Below are positions 1 through 7,552 of a stretch of 7,726 nt of DNA, in pieces. The translations under genes were made by a program, and so were the position numbers. The notes below the pieces were generated by a model that ran no database searches, was not told where the DNA came from, and was given only the letters and a program-made list of their open reading frames with translations. The first letter of the stretch is position 1. Every line of letters begins with the position of its first letter. This stretch comes from an uncultured Oscillospiraceae bacterium (GTDB lineage Bacteria; Bacillota; Clostridia; Oscillospirales; Oscillospiraceae), in assembly GCA_947630345.1 (NCBI GenBank), contig CANRHF010000089.1:1-7726 (forward strand), given 5' to 3'.

Positions 1-434
1 TAGTGCCGGGGGGTGGTGAGGACCCGCCCGGACTCCGGCACCGGGGCGTCGATGTTTCGGAAGGACTCGGGGCGGCCCTCCGAGAGGACCTGACGGATGG
101 CGGGCACAATGTCCATGTAGCTGCCGGTGCCCAGAATGCCGTCCACCTCGGGAAGCTCCTTCAGAAACTCCTCCCGGTAGCGCTGGGTCAGGCAGCCGGT
201 GACTAGAATTTTGCCCACCAGACCCTGCTCCTTCAGCCGGGCCGTGTCCAGGATGCAGTCGATGGCCTCGGACTTGGCGGCGTCAATGAACCCACAGGTG
301 TTGATCACCACCACGTCGCAGCCCTCCGCCTGGGGGCTCAGCTCGTAGCCCGCCTCCTGGACCCGGTACATCATTCCCTCGCAGTCCACCTGATTTTTGG
401 CGCAGCCAAGGGAAATAAAGCCGATTTTTGCCAT
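1..434 (-). CDS. rimO: Ribosomal protein S12 methylthiotransferase RimO, N-terminal part (cut by window edge)
   Basis: RimO is a radical-SAM enzyme that adds a methylthio group to a conserved aspartate of ribosomal protein S12, using two iron-sulfur clusters. About 144 codons are visible, covering the N-terminal UPF0004/MTTase domain. It opens MAKIGFISLGCAKNQVD, and the three cysteines that bind the auxiliary cluster are present: C11 (SLGC), C47 (INTCGF) and C81 (VTGC). The SLGCAKN start and the NTCGFIDAAK stretch favour RimO over the tRNA enzymes MiaB and MtaB. The radical-SAM CxxxCxxC and TRAM domains would lie beyond position 1. ATG at 434 was chosen because GGAAAGG precedes it by about 9 bases and the family motif begins a few residues in. 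It starts 36 bases after the recX stop, so co-transcription is likely. Family assignment is firm; RimO versus a close paralogue is fairly sure. Confidence 0.9.
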   Translation of the reverse strand, partial: MAKIGFISLGCAKNQVDCEGMMYRVQEAGYELSPQAEGCDVVVINTCGFIDAAKSEAIDCILDTARLKEQGLVGKILVTGCLTQRYREEFLKELPEVDGILGTGSYMDIVPAIRQVLSEGRPESFRNIDAPVPESGRVLTTPRH

Positions 435-470
435 AAAAAGTTACCTTTCCTTCATGTTTCCGCGGTTCGC

Positions 471-1068
471 TCAATCGCCCCGAGAGAGGCCGTCCAGCGC
501 ACGGCGGATATCGCCGTAGCTGTGCCCCCGGCGCAAAAGGGCGTTCACCACCCGCTGGGTCTCCTTTGGGTCGTCATCATCGGGTAGATGGGCCCGGAGA
601 TAGGCCTCCAGGGCCTCAATCTGGTCGGGATAGTCCGCCAGAGCCTCGTCCCAGTATTCCCTGGGGATTTGCTTTTCATAGAGGGCCTGCCGGGCCCGGC
701 CCAGGCCGTAGCCCTTGGCGGCACAGCGGGCAACGATCCGGCGGGCTGTCTCCCGGTCATCCACCAGGTTCAGCTCCTCCATCCAGTCCACCGCCTGCCG
801 GGCCTGGTCCGGGTCCTCCCCTTTTTGCACCAGCCGGCGCTCTAAGTCCCGGCGGGACACGTCGGCGGCCGCCACGATCCGCACCGCCCGGTTTTTCGCG
901 GACAGCTCCCCCGCCGCTTTCCGCAGCCGGGCAAACTCCTCCTCCGTCAACTCGCCGCCGGCGGTCAGGGAAAAGTCCGCCACCACCTGGGGATAGAGCC
1001 GCAGCACCGTCCCGTCGGAAAATTTCGCGGCGTAACGCCCTGCCCGGTCCGGCGAGGCGGAGAGGGAA

Positions 1069-1079
<11 letters not shown>
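471..1079 (-). CDS. recX: Regulatory protein RecX
   Basis: RecX binds RecA filaments and modulates, usually inhibits, recombinase activity in the cytoplasm. The product is 202 residues from the ATG at 1079, within the normal size range for the family. It has the helical repeat pattern expected of RecX: a first repeat around SRRDLERRLVQKGED with a following AVDWMEELNLVDD, a second with GYGLGRARQALYEKQIP, and a third near the end with VVNALLRRGHSYGDIRRAL. The N-terminal 60 or so residues form a less conserved beta-like extension. The gene overlaps the end of recA (stop at 1069-1071), which suggests translational coupling. A TTG two codons upstream (1085) is an alternative start; neither has a strong Shine-Dalgarno, only AGAAGAA inside recA. 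The stop TGA is at 471-473. Position directly behind recA strongly supports the call. Confidence 0.9.
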
Positions 1080-2175
<1,096 letters not shown>

Positions 2176-2179
2176 ATGC

Positions 2180-3058
2180 TTAGGTTCCTTCCTTCCCCTG
2201 ATATTGGGCGGCAACCGCCCGCAAAATCTCTTGATTGTCCCGGACCATCTCCAGGACGGTATAGCCGTAATCTTCCAGCAGGGCCTGGACTCCGTTCTCC
2301 TGGCCCATGCCAAATTCCAGGCACAAGATGCCCCCGGGCTTGAGGGCGGCGCTGTAATGCTCCAGCAGCGCCCGATAGCAGTCCAGACCGTCCGCCCCGC
2401 CGTGGAGGGCCAGAGCCGGTTCATAGTCCCGGACGCTGGCGGGAAGCCGCTCCATTTCCTCCGTGGTGACATAGGGAGGATTGGAGACGATCAGGTCGAA
2501 TTTCCCCAGAAACGGGGGGGCCGGCTTGCGGATATCCGCCTGCACACAGGAGACCCGGCCGGAAAGGTGGTGGAGGGTGATATTTTTCTTCGCCACCGTC
2601 AGAGCCTCCCGGGAAATATCCGCCAGCGTCACCCGGGCGTCCTTCACCCGGCTGGCAACCGCCAGGCCGATACAGCCCGAACCGGTACACAGGTCCAGAA
2701 TTCGGGGGCTTTGGGCCAGAAACAAGGCTTTTTTAATGGCCAGGGAGGTGACAGCGCAGGTATCATCCCGGGGAATCAGCACGTCTTGGTTTACATAAAT
2801 CTTTAAGCCGTAAAAATCCCATTCCTCCAGCACATAGGCCAGGGGCTCCCCTGCCAGGATCCTGCCCATCTCGTCCTCCAAGGCATGGCAGACCGAGGAC
2901 GGCGCCACCTCCTCCTGGCGGGCCAGCAGCTCCTCCTGGGTTAGCCCTGTCACATGGCTCAGTAGGTTTCGGGCCAGAAAGGACGCGTCCTGAGGCGTTT
3001 CAGTGGGCAGGAACCCGTTTTTCGCCGCCAGGTAGAGCTCCTTCAGCGTCGCTACCAA
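2180..3058 (-). CDS. prmC: Peptide chain release factor N5-glutamine methyltransferase PrmC
   Basis: PrmC uses S-adenosylmethionine to methylate the glutamine of the GGQ motif in release factors RF1 and RF2, which speeds translation termination. The 292-residue product has the usual two-part build: a helical N-terminal domain (about 1-75) that holds the release factor, then a Rossmann methyltransferase domain. Visible motifs are GEPLAYVLEEWDFYGL (70-85), the SAM motif LDLCTGSGCIGLAVA (121-135), the acidic ADIS of motif II (about 146-149) and catalytic NPPY at 193-196, which is diagnostic of N5-glutamine methylation. The usual LIPRPETE/PDTE stretch here reads LIPRDDTC, a departure from the consensus. 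TTG at 3058 is chosen because GGGAGGGGG lies 7 bases upstream and the next in-frame Met is at residue 64. The start overlaps the DUF1385 stop by 7 bases. The usual partner prfA is not next to it. Confidence 0.93.
   Translation of the reverse strand: MVATLKELYLAAKNGFLPTETPQDASFLARNLLSHVTGLTQEELLARQEEVAPSSVCHALEDEMGRILAGEPLAYVLEEWDFYGLKIYVNQDVLIPRDDTCAVTSLAIKKALFLAQSPRILDLCTGSGCIGLAVASRVKDARVTLADISREALTVAKKNITLHHLSGRVSCVQADIRKPAPPFLGKFDLIVSNPPYVTTEEMERLPASVRDYEPALALHGGADGLDCYRALLEHYSAALKPGGILCLEFGMGQENGVQALLEDYGYTVLEMVRDNQEILRAVAAQYQGKEGT
2185..2194 (-). promoter_or_regulatory. recA ribosome binding site inside the prmC 3' end
   Basis: The minus strand reads AAGGAAGGAA here, 9 bases before the recA ATG at 2175. 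The site lies within the last codons of prmC. This decides the recA start and means recA translation is initiated from sequence that also codes for PrmC, consistent with one mRNA. Confidence 0.75.
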
Positions 3059-4056
3059 CGGTCCGCCCCCTCCCGCTCCGGAAGCACAGCCTCCAATGCC
3101 GCGATGCCCACCTCGATCATGCCGTCGTCCGGCTCATTGGTGGTGAAATTCTGAAACCACATGCCGGGCGCGGTGAGAAGCCGGGTGAGAAAATTGTCGT
3201 ACCGCCCCACCAGCCGGTTGGCCTCGTAGCTCAGAGACACCACCAGGGGAAGCAGCAGCAGCTTGTACGCGATCATAATCAGTGGATACCAGACGGTCCC
3301 CCGCAGGGCCGAAAGTCCCGGCGCCAGCTTGAGCAGCACCGCCGAGGCCACGGAAAACACCAAAATGGACAGGATCATCACCACCAGCAGAAAACTGGTG
3401 CCGCAGCGGGGATGCTTCCGGGTCTGCACGCGGACGTTCTCCACCGTCAGGGGCAGGCCCGCCTCGTAGCAGCGGATGGTTTTATGCTCCGCGCCGTGGT
3501 AAGAAAAGACCCGCTTCATCTCACCCATCCGGGAGATGAGGATCATGTAGGCCAGGAAAATGACCATGCGGATCACACCCTCGATGAGATTGATCAGGAT
3601 GGGGCTGGAGATCCAGGGGTCGAAAAAGCTGCCGATGACCATGGGCAGTAAGAAAAACAGCCCTATAGACACCGCCAAGCCCAGCGCCACGGCGATGCCG
3701 ACCACCGCCTTCTGGAACGCCTCGCTGCCCAGCTTCTTTTCCAGCCATTGGTCAAATTTGGAGGCGGACTCCTCCGTTTCCTCCGGGGAAAGGTCCGCCG
3801 AGCGCATCAGCGCCTTCACCCCGGTAACCTGAGCGTCCACAAAATTCACCACGCCCCGGATCAGCGGCCAGCGCAGCGGGGAATTTTTCGGAGGAAGGGA
3901 GCGGGCCGTCACCTCCACGTTCAGGCCCTCCGGGCCTCGGGTCACCACGGCGTCCTTTTCCGGTCCCCGCATCAAAATTCCCTCGATCAGGGCCTGTCCG
4001 CCAATCATGGTGCGGAATTTCTCCTGGCAGGCCGGGGCGTCACTGGATCTAATCAT
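3052..4056 (-). CDS. DUF1385 (YqhQ-like) integral membrane protein of unknown function
   Basis: This is a 334-residue multi-pass membrane protein of the DUF1385 family (B. subtilis YqhQ is a member); its biochemical role is not established. The family signatures are clear: IGGQALIEGILMRGP near the N-terminus (18-32), YHGAEHKTIRCYE at 186-198, and HPRCGTSF at 215-222. Hydrophobic stretches suggest four membrane helices at about 117-142, 155-175, 221-243 and 255-277, with the His/Cys-rich loop between helices 2 and 3. The spaced H187, H191, C197, H215 and C218 could bind a metal; this is my inference. ATG at 4056 is chosen because AGAGGGGAGA ends about 5 bases upstream and the IGGQA motif follows 17 residues in; the open frame runs further up to 4170 but through the kinase gene. 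It follows the kinase stop by 14 bases and overlaps prmC. DUF1385 next to prmC recurs in Firmicutes as I recall it, which hints at a link with translation or the envelope but proves nothing. Confidence 0.88.
   Translation of the reverse strand: MIRSSDAPACQEKFRTMIGGQALIEGILMRGPEKDAVVTRGPEGLNVEVTARSLPPKNSPLRWPLIRGVVNFVDAQVTGVKALMRSADLSPEETEESASKFDQWLEKKLGSEAFQKAVVGIAVALGLAVSIGLFFLLPMVIGSFFDPWISSPILINLIEGVIRMVIFLAYMILISRMGEMKRVFSYHGAEHKTIRCYEAGLPLTVENVRVQTRKHPRCGTSFLLVVMILSILVFSVASAVLLKLAPGLSALRGTVWYPLIMIAYKLLLLPLVVSLSYEANRLVGRYDNFLTRLLTAPGMWFQNFTTNEPDDGMIEVGIAALEAVLPEREGADRW
3066..3074 (-). promoter_or_regulatory. prmC ribosome binding site supporting a TTG start
   Basis: The minus strand reads GGGAGGGGG, 7 bases before TTG at 3058. 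There is no ATG or GTG nearby in frame, so this site is the main support for the TTG start and for the 7-base overlap with the upstream gene. Confidence 0.65.
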
Positions 4057-4070
4057 CAATTCTCCCCTCT

Positions 4071-5498
4071 CTATTGGGCGGCGGGCAGCCACACCGTCAC
4101 CAACGTGCCGCCGCCCTGGGCATTTTCCAGGGTCAGGCTGCCGCCGTGCATCTGCACGATCTCCTCGCATACCGCCAGACCGATACCGGTGCCCCGGGCC
4201 TTGGAGCTGCCCTTATAAAACTTCATTTTCACCAGCGGAAGCTCGTCCTCCGGAATCCCCGGGCCAAAGTCCCGGATCCGAATGGCCACCCCGCCCTGGT
4301 CGGCGGCGATGGACGCCTGAATCCGCTTCCCCTCCCCGCCGTGCTTGGCGGCGTTGTCCAGGATGTTCAAAAAGACCTGGCGCATCCGCTTGGGGTCGCA
4401 GGGAATGGCCGGCAAAGGATTGTCGCTTTCCTCGTACTCCAGGACGATCCCTTCGGAGGTCAGGCGGCTGCGGTACATATACACAATATCCTCAAATTCC
4501 CCCCGGATATCCGCCTGCTCGATGTTCAGGGTCATCCGCCCGTCCTGCAGCCGGGTGAAGTCCAGCAGCCCCACCACCATTTCGGTGAGGCGCTTGGCCT
4601 CCTTTTGAATGATTCGCATCCCCCGCTCCGTCTCCGGATCCAGGGACTCCTCATCCATCAGCGTCTCGCTCCAGCCAGTGATGGCCGTCAGCGGCGTGCG
4701 CAGCTCATGAGACAGAGAGGAAATAAAGTCCGCCTGTATTTTCTCGTTCTGGCTGATGGCGGAGGAGAGATCGTTGATGGCCTCCGCCAATTTTCCCAGC
4801 TCGTCGTTGTACTTGGTTTGAATTTGAATCCCGTAGCTGCCGCCCGCGATCCGGTTGGCCTTCTGGGTGATCTGGTCCAGGGAATAGAGGACGGACCGCA
4901 TATACAGGCTCCCGCTGACTGCCGTGGCGGCCGCCACGATGGCCAGGGCCAGCAGGGAAACCACCGCCACCAAGGCGATCTGCCCGTCCATCCGCCGGGT
5001 GGAGGTGACATAGCGGAGGACCCCGATAACCTCCCCGTTGCTGTAAATCATGGGACTGGATACCGCGATGATCCGCTCCCCGGTCTCCGGGTCCCGGCCC
5101 AAATAGGGGCAGATGCCCCGCGTGCTCACCGCTTCCTGAATCTCCGGCGTGGTAGGGCTGTTCCCTGCCCAGGGGCCGTAGGACGAGGCCACCAGCTGGC
5201 CGTTTGCGTTAATAAATTGCAGCTCCAGCTGGTCCTTCTCCTGAAAAGTCTGGGCATAGGAGATGCAGGACTGGTAATAGCCCCCGTAGTCCAGCCGCAG
5301 GGCGTCGGAAAAGAACTCTGTGGTGGCCTTGGCCCGGTATCGAAGGTCCGCCTCCATGCCGGCATAGTAGGACAGGGCAAAGGCCGCCGTCACGGCCATG
5401 ACGCAGGCAAGGCCCAGGGAACACACCACGATCAGTGTCGACGCCAAATACCGCCCCTGGAGGGTGCTGGGCCGCTTTTCCCGGCTCCTGCCAAACAT
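4071..5498 (-). CDS. Membrane sensor histidine kinase (HAMP, HisKA, HATPase)
   Basis: This is the sensor half of a two-component system: it autophosphorylates on a histidine and passes the phosphate to the adjacent OmpR-type regulator. Residues are numbered from the upstream ATG at 5510 (479 aa). TM1 lies at about 22-48, an extracytoplasmic sensor region at about 50-175, TM2 at about 178-200 and HAMP at about 200-253. The HisKA box FISSLSHELRTPL has the phospho-accepting H268. The ATPase domain shows the N box (FLNILDNAAKHG, 380-391), the G1 box RDFGPGIP (413-420) and the G2 box GTGIGLA (440-446). The sensor region looks like the PAS/Cache-like domains of PhoR/WalK relatives, and holds two cysteines (C82, C134). 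I place the start at ATG 5498 because it forms TGATG with the regulator stop, typical of coupling; ATG 5510 adds four residues and has no better ribosome site. The signal sensed cannot be told from sequence. Confidence 0.93.
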   Translation of the reverse strand: MFGRSREKRPSTLQGRYLASTLIVVCSLGLACVMAVTAAFALSYYAGMEADLRYRAKATTEFFSDALRLDYGGYYQSCISYAQTFQEKDQLELQFINANGQLVASSYGPWAGNSPTTPEIQEAVSTRGICPYLGRDPETGERIIAVSSPMIYSNGEVIGVLRYVTSTRRMDGQIALVAVVSLLALAIVAAATAVSGSLYMRSVLYSLDQITQKANRIAGGSYGIQIQTKYNDELGKLAEAINDLSSAISQNEKIQADFISSLSHELRTPLTAITGWSETLMDEESLDPETERGMRIIQKEAKRLTEMVVGLLDFTRLQDGRMTLNIEQADIRGEFEDIVYMYRSRLTSEGIVLEYEESDNPLPAIPCDPKRMRQVFLNILDNAAKHGGEGKRIQASIAADQGGVAIRIRDFGPGIPEDELPLVKMKFYKGSSKARGTGIGLAVCEEIVQMHGGSLTLENAQGGGTLVTVWLPAAQ

Positions 5499-6184
5499 CA
5501 GGCGCCCCATTTATAGCCAAAGCCCCAGACGGTGGTGATGTAGGCGGGATTGGCGGTATCGTCCTCGATCTTGATCCGGAGACGGCGGATGTTCACATCC
5601 ACGATCTTCAAATCTCCCTCATAGTCCCTGCCCCAGACGGCGGAGAGAATGTCCTCCCGGGCCAGAGCCCGCCCCGGATTCTGCATGAACAGCTTCATGA
5701 TGGCATACTCCACCTGGGTCAGCCGAACCCGGAGGCCGTTCTTTTCCAGGGTGTGATTGCGGGTGTTCATTACAAAGGGTCCCTGGGTCAGAAGCTCGCT
5801 CTCCCCCGCCGTGTCCCCGCCCAAGCGGCGGTACAGGGCGTCGATTCGGGCGGTCAGCTCCGCCGGGGAGAAGGGCTTGGTCACATAGTCGTCCGCACCG
5901 GTCATCAGGCCTGTGATCTTGTCCATCTCCTGGGTGCGGGCGGTGAGCATAATGATGCCCACCTGTTTATTGGAGACCCGAATCCGGCGACAGACCTCGA
6001 AGCCGTCCATATCCGGCAGCATGATGTCCAGAATGGCCACGCCGATGTCCGGGTTCTCCCGAAGGCGGTCCAGGGCCTGCTGGCCTGTGGCGGCCTCGAT
6101 GGCTTCATACCCCGCCCGGCGAAGATTGATCACCACAAACGAACGGATATTTTCCTCATCCTCCAAAATCATTACCTTTTTCAT
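5498..6184 (-). CDS. OmpR/PhoB-family response regulator
   Basis: This cytoplasmic DNA-binding regulator of 228 residues is the partner of the kinase that follows. The receiver domain (about 1-118) has the acidic pair E8/D9, phospho-acceptor D53 (AILDIMLPDMDG), T81 (MLTAR) and K103 (VTKPFSP), so all phosphorylation residues are intact. A short linker leads to a winged-helix Trans_reg_C domain (about 130-228), with RLTQVEYAIMKLF, the recognition helix region IVDVNIRRLRIKIE, and the wing YITTVWGFGYKWG. The start ATG at 6184 has GAGGGAAG about 3 bases upstream and begins the normal MKKVMILEDE strand. It lies 12 bases after the lipoprotein stop and overlaps or abuts the kinase start. Its DNA targets are unknown; the palindrome at 7498-7512 in the leader of the same unit is one candidate. 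PhoP, WalR and ResD are the closest kinds of protein, but I cannot assign an orthologue. Confidence 0.94.
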   Translation of the reverse strand: MKKVMILEDEENIRSFVVINLRRAGYEAIEAATGQQALDRLRENPDIGVAILDIMLPDMDGFEVCRRIRVSNKQVGIIMLTARTQEMDKITGLMTGADDYVTKPFSPAELTARIDALYRRLGGDTAGESELLTQGPFVMNTRNHTLEKNGLRVRLTQVEYAIMKLFMQNPGRALAREDILSAVWGRDYEGDLKIVDVNIRRLRIKIEDDTANPAYITTVWGFGYKWGA

Positions 6185-6196
6185 ACTCTTCCCTCT

Positions 6197-7471
6197 CTAC
6201 ATCTCTCCTGTTTTCCAATCCCGCAGGATCAAATGGAAGCTGTCCATCAGTCCCTGCCGGGTAACGGCGGCGGAATCGGCCTCCAGACGGGCGGCAAAGG
6301 TGGTCTGCTCCGCGTGAAGGAGCAAAAACCGGTTTCTGCTTGCCGCCTGGGCATCCCGATCCGCGCCGGAAAAAGCGTAAATCGTAAAAATAAGCTGGGG
6401 TTCCTGGGTTTTATCATCTGTCAGGGAAAATTCCCAGGCATCCTCCCGCCGGGCGACCGTCACCCGATCCATCCAGGCGGGGTCTAGGTCCAGATACCAT
6501 CCCGCTGTGAAATCGTGAAAGGTATAGCGCTTGGTCTTTTCGCTGCCGTCGGGGGCCAGGGCGTACCATCGGATCAGGGATCCTTCCCCATCCGGCTGGC
6601 GGGTCAGGATCTGGGGAAGCTCCAGGATCCCGTCGCCGTCGATATCCTCCGCCAGAAGATCGTCACTGCGGAGCGCGCCGCCGGGGGAAACATTCCGCAG
6701 CTCCCCGTCCAGGAGCGCGAATACATCGGTGATCAGATTTCCCTCCCCCGCGGAACTGGTGGCGAACACCGCCGGGGTCCCGTCAGTCAAAGCGCCGGTC
6801 AGGACCCGGCGGAGCCGGGCGGCAGGGGCGGACATCTCCACACGGTTGGAACGCTGGGCAGTGCCGCCTAAGAAGGTGTAAAGCTCGGCAGTCCCGGGGT
6901 CGTTTTCTCCCACTCCGGGGCGGAGAAGCAGCAGCTCCCCGCCGGGCGCGGCGTCCATGGACAGCGTAAGGAAAGCCGAATAGGTGGCGGACAGGAGCCG
7001 GGTAGCCTCCCCCTCCATCCAGGCGTAGGCGCTGACAGAGCGGGGCAGCTTGTCGCTGAGCCGCACACCCACCACGATCTCGACCCCGCCTTTGCCGTCC
7101 AGCTGGGCATACTCCACCCGGTCAAAGCGCTCTCCGTAGCTCTCCAGGGTCTCGGTGTGGTAAAACCCGCCGTCCCGGCGGTGAAAAATCAGAATGCGGA
7201 GAGGCTTCTCCTCCTGGGCCTTGGCAAAGAGCAGGTACTCCTCCTCCCCATCCCCGTCCAGGTCCGCCGCCTGGACCGTCTGCTGGTGCTCCCCGGCGGC
7301 GGGGGCGCTGTATTCCAGGCCGGTCATAGCCTGATCGATGGCGGACTGCAGGGCCTGGTCCTCCTGGGAGCGGCGGGGCGGGGCGTACATCTGATCCACC
7401 GTCACCAGCGCGCAGCCGGAAAGCAGCAGGGCCAAAAGGAGGGCCCCCAAAAAACGCGGTATTCTTTCCAC
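6197..7471 (-). CDS. Secreted lipoprotein with DxDGDG (FG-GAP-like) motifs, function unknown
   Basis: I do not recognise a named family. From GTG at 7471 the product has 424 residues. It begins with a short charged region, a leucine-rich stretch (about 7-17) and the lipobox LSGC with C20, so it should be a lipoprotein anchored on the outer face of the membrane. The mature part has three acidic loop motifs resembling calcium-binding FG-GAP/VCBS repeats: DLDGDGEEEYL at 70-80, QLDGKGGVEIV at 124-134 and DIDGDGILELP at 276-286, each followed by a beta-like hydrophobic strand, suggesting a beta-propeller-like body. The C-terminal third has no recognisable motif. The open frame reaches 7543, but that start would lie upstream of the -10 element and put the signal peptide far inside; GTG 7471 has GAGGTG 6 bases upstream. 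It is the first gene after the promoter and stops 12 bases before the response regulator, so it may act with the kinase as an accessory sensor. That role is inference. Confidence 0.8.
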   Translation of the reverse strand: MERIPRFLGALLLALLLSGCALVTVDQMYAPPRRSQEDQALQSAIDQAMTGLEYSAPAAGEHQQTVQAADLDGDGEEEYLLFAKAQEEKPLRILIFHRRDGGFYHTETLESYGERFDRVEYAQLDGKGGVEIVVGVRLSDKLPRSVSAYAWMEGEATRLLSATYSAFLTLSMDAAPGGELLLLRPGVGENDPGTAELYTFLGGTAQRSNRVEMSAPAARLRRVLTGALTDGTPAVFATSSAGEGNLITDVFALLDGELRNVSPGGALRSDDLLAEDIDGDGILELPQILTRQPDGEGSLIRWYALAPDGSEKTKRYTFHDFTAGWYLDLDPAWMDRVTVARREDAWEFSLTDDKTQEPQLIFTIYAFSGADRDAQAASRNRFLLLHAEQTTFAARLEADSAAVTRQGLMDSFHLILRDWKTGEM

Positions 7472-7477
7472 TTGGGG

Positions 7478-7488
7478 CACCTCTCCTT
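7478..7488 (-). promoter_or_regulatory. Ribosome binding site for the lipoprotein gene
   Basis: The minus strand reads AAGGAGAGGTG, a near-perfect match to the 16S anti-Shine-Dalgarno, ending 6 bases before GTG 7471. An earlier in-frame GTG lies inside this site (7480) and is too close to be the start. Confidence 0.75.
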
Positions 7489-7497
7489 CCCTCCGCT

Positions 7498-7512
7498 TCC
7501 GCTTAAAGCGGA
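7498..7512 (-). promoter_or_regulatory. Perfect 15-base inverted repeat in the leader (candidate operator or hairpin)
   Basis: The minus strand reads TCCGCTTTAAGCGGA, seven-base arms around a single central base. It lies between the -10 element and the ribosome site, at roughly +4 to +18 of the predicted transcript. As DNA it could be an operator; as RNA it can fold a 6-bp stem with a UUA loop. It has no U-tract, so it is not an intrinsic terminator. Confidence 0.5.
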
Positions 7513-7522
7513 CGCTTTTTAT

Positions 7523-7531
7523 AGTATAGCA
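7523..7531 (-). promoter_or_regulatory. Extended -10 promoter for the lipoprotein/two-component unit
   Basis: The minus strand reads TGCTATACT: a TGn extension followed by TATACT, one mismatch from the sigma-A consensus TATAAT. At 17-base spacing the -35 region would be TTCCCT, a poor match, so the promoter would depend on the extended -10. An overlapping TATAAA at 7518-7523 is an alternative -10. Its place in the only real gap of the window, just before the lipoprotein gene, supports it. Confidence 0.55.
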
Positions 7532-7536
7532 CAGAT

Positions 7537-7551
7537 TTCCCAAAAAGGGAA
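7537..7551. repeat. Inverted repeat TTCCC-N5-GGGAA between dnaE stop and promoter
   Basis: Five-base arms TTCCC and GGGAA flank a run of five A (plus strand). It begins 1 base after the stop of the upstream gene on the minus strand and covers the expected -35 position. It lacks the long GC stem and U-tract of an intrinsic terminator. It could be a regulator site or chance. Confidence 0.3.
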
Positions 7552-7552
7552 G

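Noticed and set aside
435..470. Possible terminator or separate promoter between recX and rimO
   Set aside because: The 36 bases hold a ribosome site but no stem with U-tract and no clear -10/-35 pair.
2176..2472. Upstream extension of the recA frame by 99 codons
   Set aside because: This region codes for PrmC in another frame, and the recA ATG at 2175 has a good ribosome site and the standard RecA N-terminus.
4074..5516. A 480-codon open frame on the plus strand lying exactly opposite the histidine kinase
   Set aside because: The kinase on the minus strand has every conserved box, while the plus-strand product is rich in Gly, His, Pro and Gln with no recognisable motif. Long antisense frames are expected in GC-rich genes.
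5435..6487. A 350-codon plus-strand open frame opposite the regulator and lipoprotein
   Set aside because: It spans three real minus-strand genes and has no domain pattern or ribosome site; it is an antisense shadow.
7472..7543. Longer lipoprotein start upstream of GTG 7471
   Set aside because: It would begin upstream of the predicted -10 element, lack a ribosome site and bury the signal peptide behind 24 charged residues.
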